From: Mikania micrantha | Taxonomy: Eukaryota > Streptophyta > Magnoliopsida > Asterales > Asteraceae | NCBI GenBank assembly: GCA_009363875.1 | Contig: CM018686.1 | Location: 5,394,001 to 5,458,000, forward strand | Length of the DNA stretch: 64,000 nt | Direction of reading: 5' to 3' | Shown here: positions 61,380 through 64,000 of the stretch, piece after piece | How the letters are laid out: the number at the start of each line of letters is the position of its first letter | How positions within the stretch are numbered: the first letter of the stretch is position 1 | The notes under the pieces: model-generated | What the model was told of the DNA's origin: nothing | Database searches by the model: none | What the model saw: only the letters and a program-made list of their open reading frames with translations | Position numbers and translations under genes: made by a program

Positions 61380-63639
61380 CATCTCAAATAAGTCAGTAAC
61401 AAAAAGTAGCCACTTAAATATATATAAGCAAAATAATGAAGCAAAATCTCAAGTATATGCTTGCAATACCAGGGAATAAATGAGCTGCAAGAGTGAAAGA
61501 TGAGTCGTAAATCACGAGCAAATCAGGGGTGGGAACACAAAAGACGGCTCCATGTTCAATTACCAAGATTGAAGAGCGAGAGAGGCTGTAACTTTGTAAT
61601 TTGCATTCAGTTTAACAGTAATCAAAATGAAATCATAATCAAATTCACAATTTGCACTAAATAACATGATTACAAAATATAAATTAGTGTAGTAATTAAC
61701 ATGAAACTAAAACGTGAATAACAATATGGGTAACTGAATTCTCAAGGGCAAAATGCCTTACCTGCTCATGTATCCTCAAGTGTTGAATGATCGACCAAGA
61801 TTCTTTGTTTGTAAAGCCTATTAGGGTTCTTATCAAACAAATGAAGGGAAACCTTGATGGACAAACTAAAGATTTGGAACGATGAGATTGCAAGATCTGT
61901 CAAATCTTCTTAAATAGACGTTGATTGTCATTTTGTAGAACTCAGAATCCTAGTATTGTGTAACAGATTAAACAATGATTAAGAGAAAAAAGACTAAAAC
62001 AAACATGATTTGGTTTGAGATTTACAATGATAAACTAACCTTTGAGTATCAATGAAAACCATAACTTTGAAGAAACATAGTATTGAGGATCCGTGTTTTC
62101 TGTAGTCGGGCATTTCGGGTTTGAAATGTGAAAATCAAGAGAGGGTGTTATACAAACCTCATACTAATTGATGGAAGCCGGCAAGTAGATCAGAAGTCAT
62201 AAGAGGATGAAGTCGACCGAGAAGCCATAGAAGATGAGATTTTCGGAGGAATAGATTTTAGGGTTTTAGAAGAGATGGATGGCGATATGGATGGAACGGG
62301 TATAACTCGGGTTTATAGATCCGCATGTTTTTTGTGTGTGAAAGCATCATAAGATGCCATGTTGCATTATTAAGATTTAATCCAATTAGTTGATGCCATG
62401 TGTCATATAATGGAATCAGAGAATGACATGTGGCTGATTGTTATTGTTTTATTAGAGAGTATAGATATATATCAAACAAAAGACTTTGGATCGATCATGA
62501 CTTTTAGAGATATCAAACAAATTCAATAACAGTTTAGTAATCAAGATCATTAATATGCTCAAAATTCTTTTGATTAACTTAATGACCTACTTATCCAATG
62601 CTTGAAGATACTTTTGTTTCCTAATTTCAAAGAATACCTTCATTGAATACGAGCAATCATCTACCTTAGTGAAGTCAGAGAGGTATTTCTCAATTTCATC
62701 CCAATAACCATTATACTTCATCTTCCAAAAACTTCATATTGAAGAAAAACCTGATTTTTGTTCAACCAATTAATTTTTAACAAAATTACAAAATAAATCA
62801 ATAAACTTTAACATTTGTACCACAAAAATAAACAACATTCACGTTCTTGTACCCAAAAAAAAGGGATTGCTCATCCCAGATGTTCATTATTGCAATCTTA
62901 TTGCTAACCAAAAAATAAATACGAAATATGATAATCATAACTAACATCACCAAAATCCCAAAGCTATAAATCTCACACACACACACATATATATATCATC
63001 TCAAATAAGTCAGTAACAAAAATTAGCCACTTAAATATATATAAGCAAAATAATGAAGCAAAATCTCAAGTATATGCTGGCAATACCAGGGAATAAATGA
63101 GCTGCAAGAGTGAAAGATGAGTCGTAAATCACGAGCAAATCAGGGGGTGGGAACACAAAAGACGGCTCCATGTTCAATTACCAAGATTGAAGATCGAGAG
63201 AGGCTGTAACTTTGTAATTTGCATTCAGTTTAACAGTAATCAAAATGAAATCATAATCAAATTCACAATTTGCTCTAAATAACATGATTACAAAATATAA
63301 ATTAGTGTAGTAATTAACATGAATCTAAAACGTGAGTAACAGTATGGGTAACTGAATTCACAAGGGCAAAATGCCTTACCTGCTCATGTATCCTCAAGTG
63401 TTGAATGATCGACCAAAATTCTTTGTTTGTAAAGCCTATTAGGGTTCTTATCAAACAAATGAAGGGAAACCTTGATGGACGAACTAAAGATTTGGAACGA
63501 TGAGATTGCAAGATCTTTAAAATCTTCTTAAATAGACGTTGATTGTCATTTTGTAGAACTCAGAATCCTAGTATTGTGTAACAGATTAAACAACGATTAA
63601 GAGAAAAAAGACTAAAACAAACATGATTTGGTTTGAGAA
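55480..63639 (-). repeat. Tandem array segment 3 (rest of unit 15 to unit 20)
   Basis: Landmarks at 55954, 57579, 59215, 60864 and 62489, spaced 1625-1649 bp. The spacing across the solo LTR (less 702 bp) is 1,620. The array continues beyond the window. Confidence 0.95.
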
Positions 63640-64000
63640 TGTAAAGACTAATAAAGGCTGATGCTCACCAAACTTCTTATTTTGTCTAAGTATAGGAACC
63701 TCTTTGAATAAAAAAAAAACCTTCGGATGGAAGAAGTGATTCTTCGGAAGCAGCATTGCTTCCGAAGGGTAACTGGTTCCTGTAGCAGCTTACTCTCATA
63801 GTACAAAAGGTACTGACACAAGACATGTTGGTCTGAGTAAAGACAAAGACAACATGTAATGAGTCAGATAAAGCGCCTTACCTCTCCCATGCTGCATTAA
63901 ATGCAAAAGATCATCTGAAGCCTTGAAGATCAACAACATTAAATGTCTTTTGTATTTAATAGTCCTTTGTAAAGTCAATGTCTATTAATGTAATGATCAT
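56120..64000. repeat. 10.5-kb array block, copy B (approximate left end, runs off the window)
   Basis: Matches copy A almost base for base from about 56.3 kb. Between about 61.1 and 61.4 kb it switches from the unit-13 version to the unit-14 version of copy A, so one unit is missing. The solo LTR recurs at 63640. Confidence 0.8.
63640..64000 (+). mobile_element. Second copy of the solo LTR, cut by the window end
   Basis: Starts after gagaa at the same position in the unit as the LTR at 54783 and looks identical over the visible 361 bp. It is a product of block duplication, not a second insertion. Confidence 0.92.

Noticed and set aside
19581..64000. CRISPR-like or centromeric satellite array
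   Set aside because: The unit is 1.63 kb without short repeats and spacers, and it carries Helitron-type ends; a centromeric role cannot be judged from sequence.
63640..64000. A second independent LTR insertion
   Set aside because: Same position in the unit, same gagaa flank and same sequence as 54783, so it is explained by block duplication.

Overview
The window is AT-rich plant nuclear DNA made almost entirely of repeats and transposable elements. I see no convincing single-copy host gene. The element families (a Sirevirus-type Ty1/copia element with a long third ORF, a Tekay/Del-like chromovirus with long LTRs, a hAT relic, a long-TIR foldback element, a Helitron) indicate a eudicot. The Sirevirus third ORF and the chromovirus C-terminus resemble those I know from the daisy family (Asteraceae). 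That assignment is inference.

Layout. 1-5122: old intergenic DNA with a retroposon-like tail (about 1.1 kb), a decayed hAT transposase-like pseudogene on the minus strand (2.46-3.72 kb) and a cluster of short palindromes (4.83-4.94 kb). 5129-5907: a foldback, MULE-like MITE with arms of about 370 bp and a possible 9-bp target duplication. 5923-21204: a Helitron-like element on the minus strand. Its 3' terminus (7-bp hairpin, 8 bases, CTAG, then T) lies at 5923-5951 and its 5' terminus (A|TCTATACTCTCTAATAAAA) at 21204. It is split by a 12.3-kb Sirevirus insertion (6072-18393, minus strand, 863-bp LTRs, 5-bp target duplication atgac). About 1.63 kb of the 5' part of this Helitron is then repeated head to tail about 20 times, from 19.58 kb to the end of the window.

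The array is interrupted by a very young Ty3/gypsy chromovirus (33855-44984, plus strand, LTRs of about 2.13 kb, target duplication tcaat) and by a solo LTR of a Sirevirus relative (54783-55479, target duplication gagaa). The same solo LTR recurs at the same place in the unit at 63640, because a block of about 10.5 kb of the array, including the LTR, was itself duplicated. The second block has since lost exactly one unit.

How the parts work together: there is no operon or pathway here. The chromovirus has an intact pol (protease, RT, RNase H, integrase, chromodomain-like tail) but a frameshifted gag C-terminus. The Sirevirus has an intact gag but a pol and third ORF broken by stops and frameshifts. 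Each Helitron-derived unit carries a promoter-like segment (three CATGTG E-boxes, two AAACCCTAA-type teloboxes), an ATG, plausible splice sites and short ORFs on the minus strand, probably relics of a captured gene. The most unusual structure is the array: many Helitron 5' ends in tandem served by a single visible 3' end.
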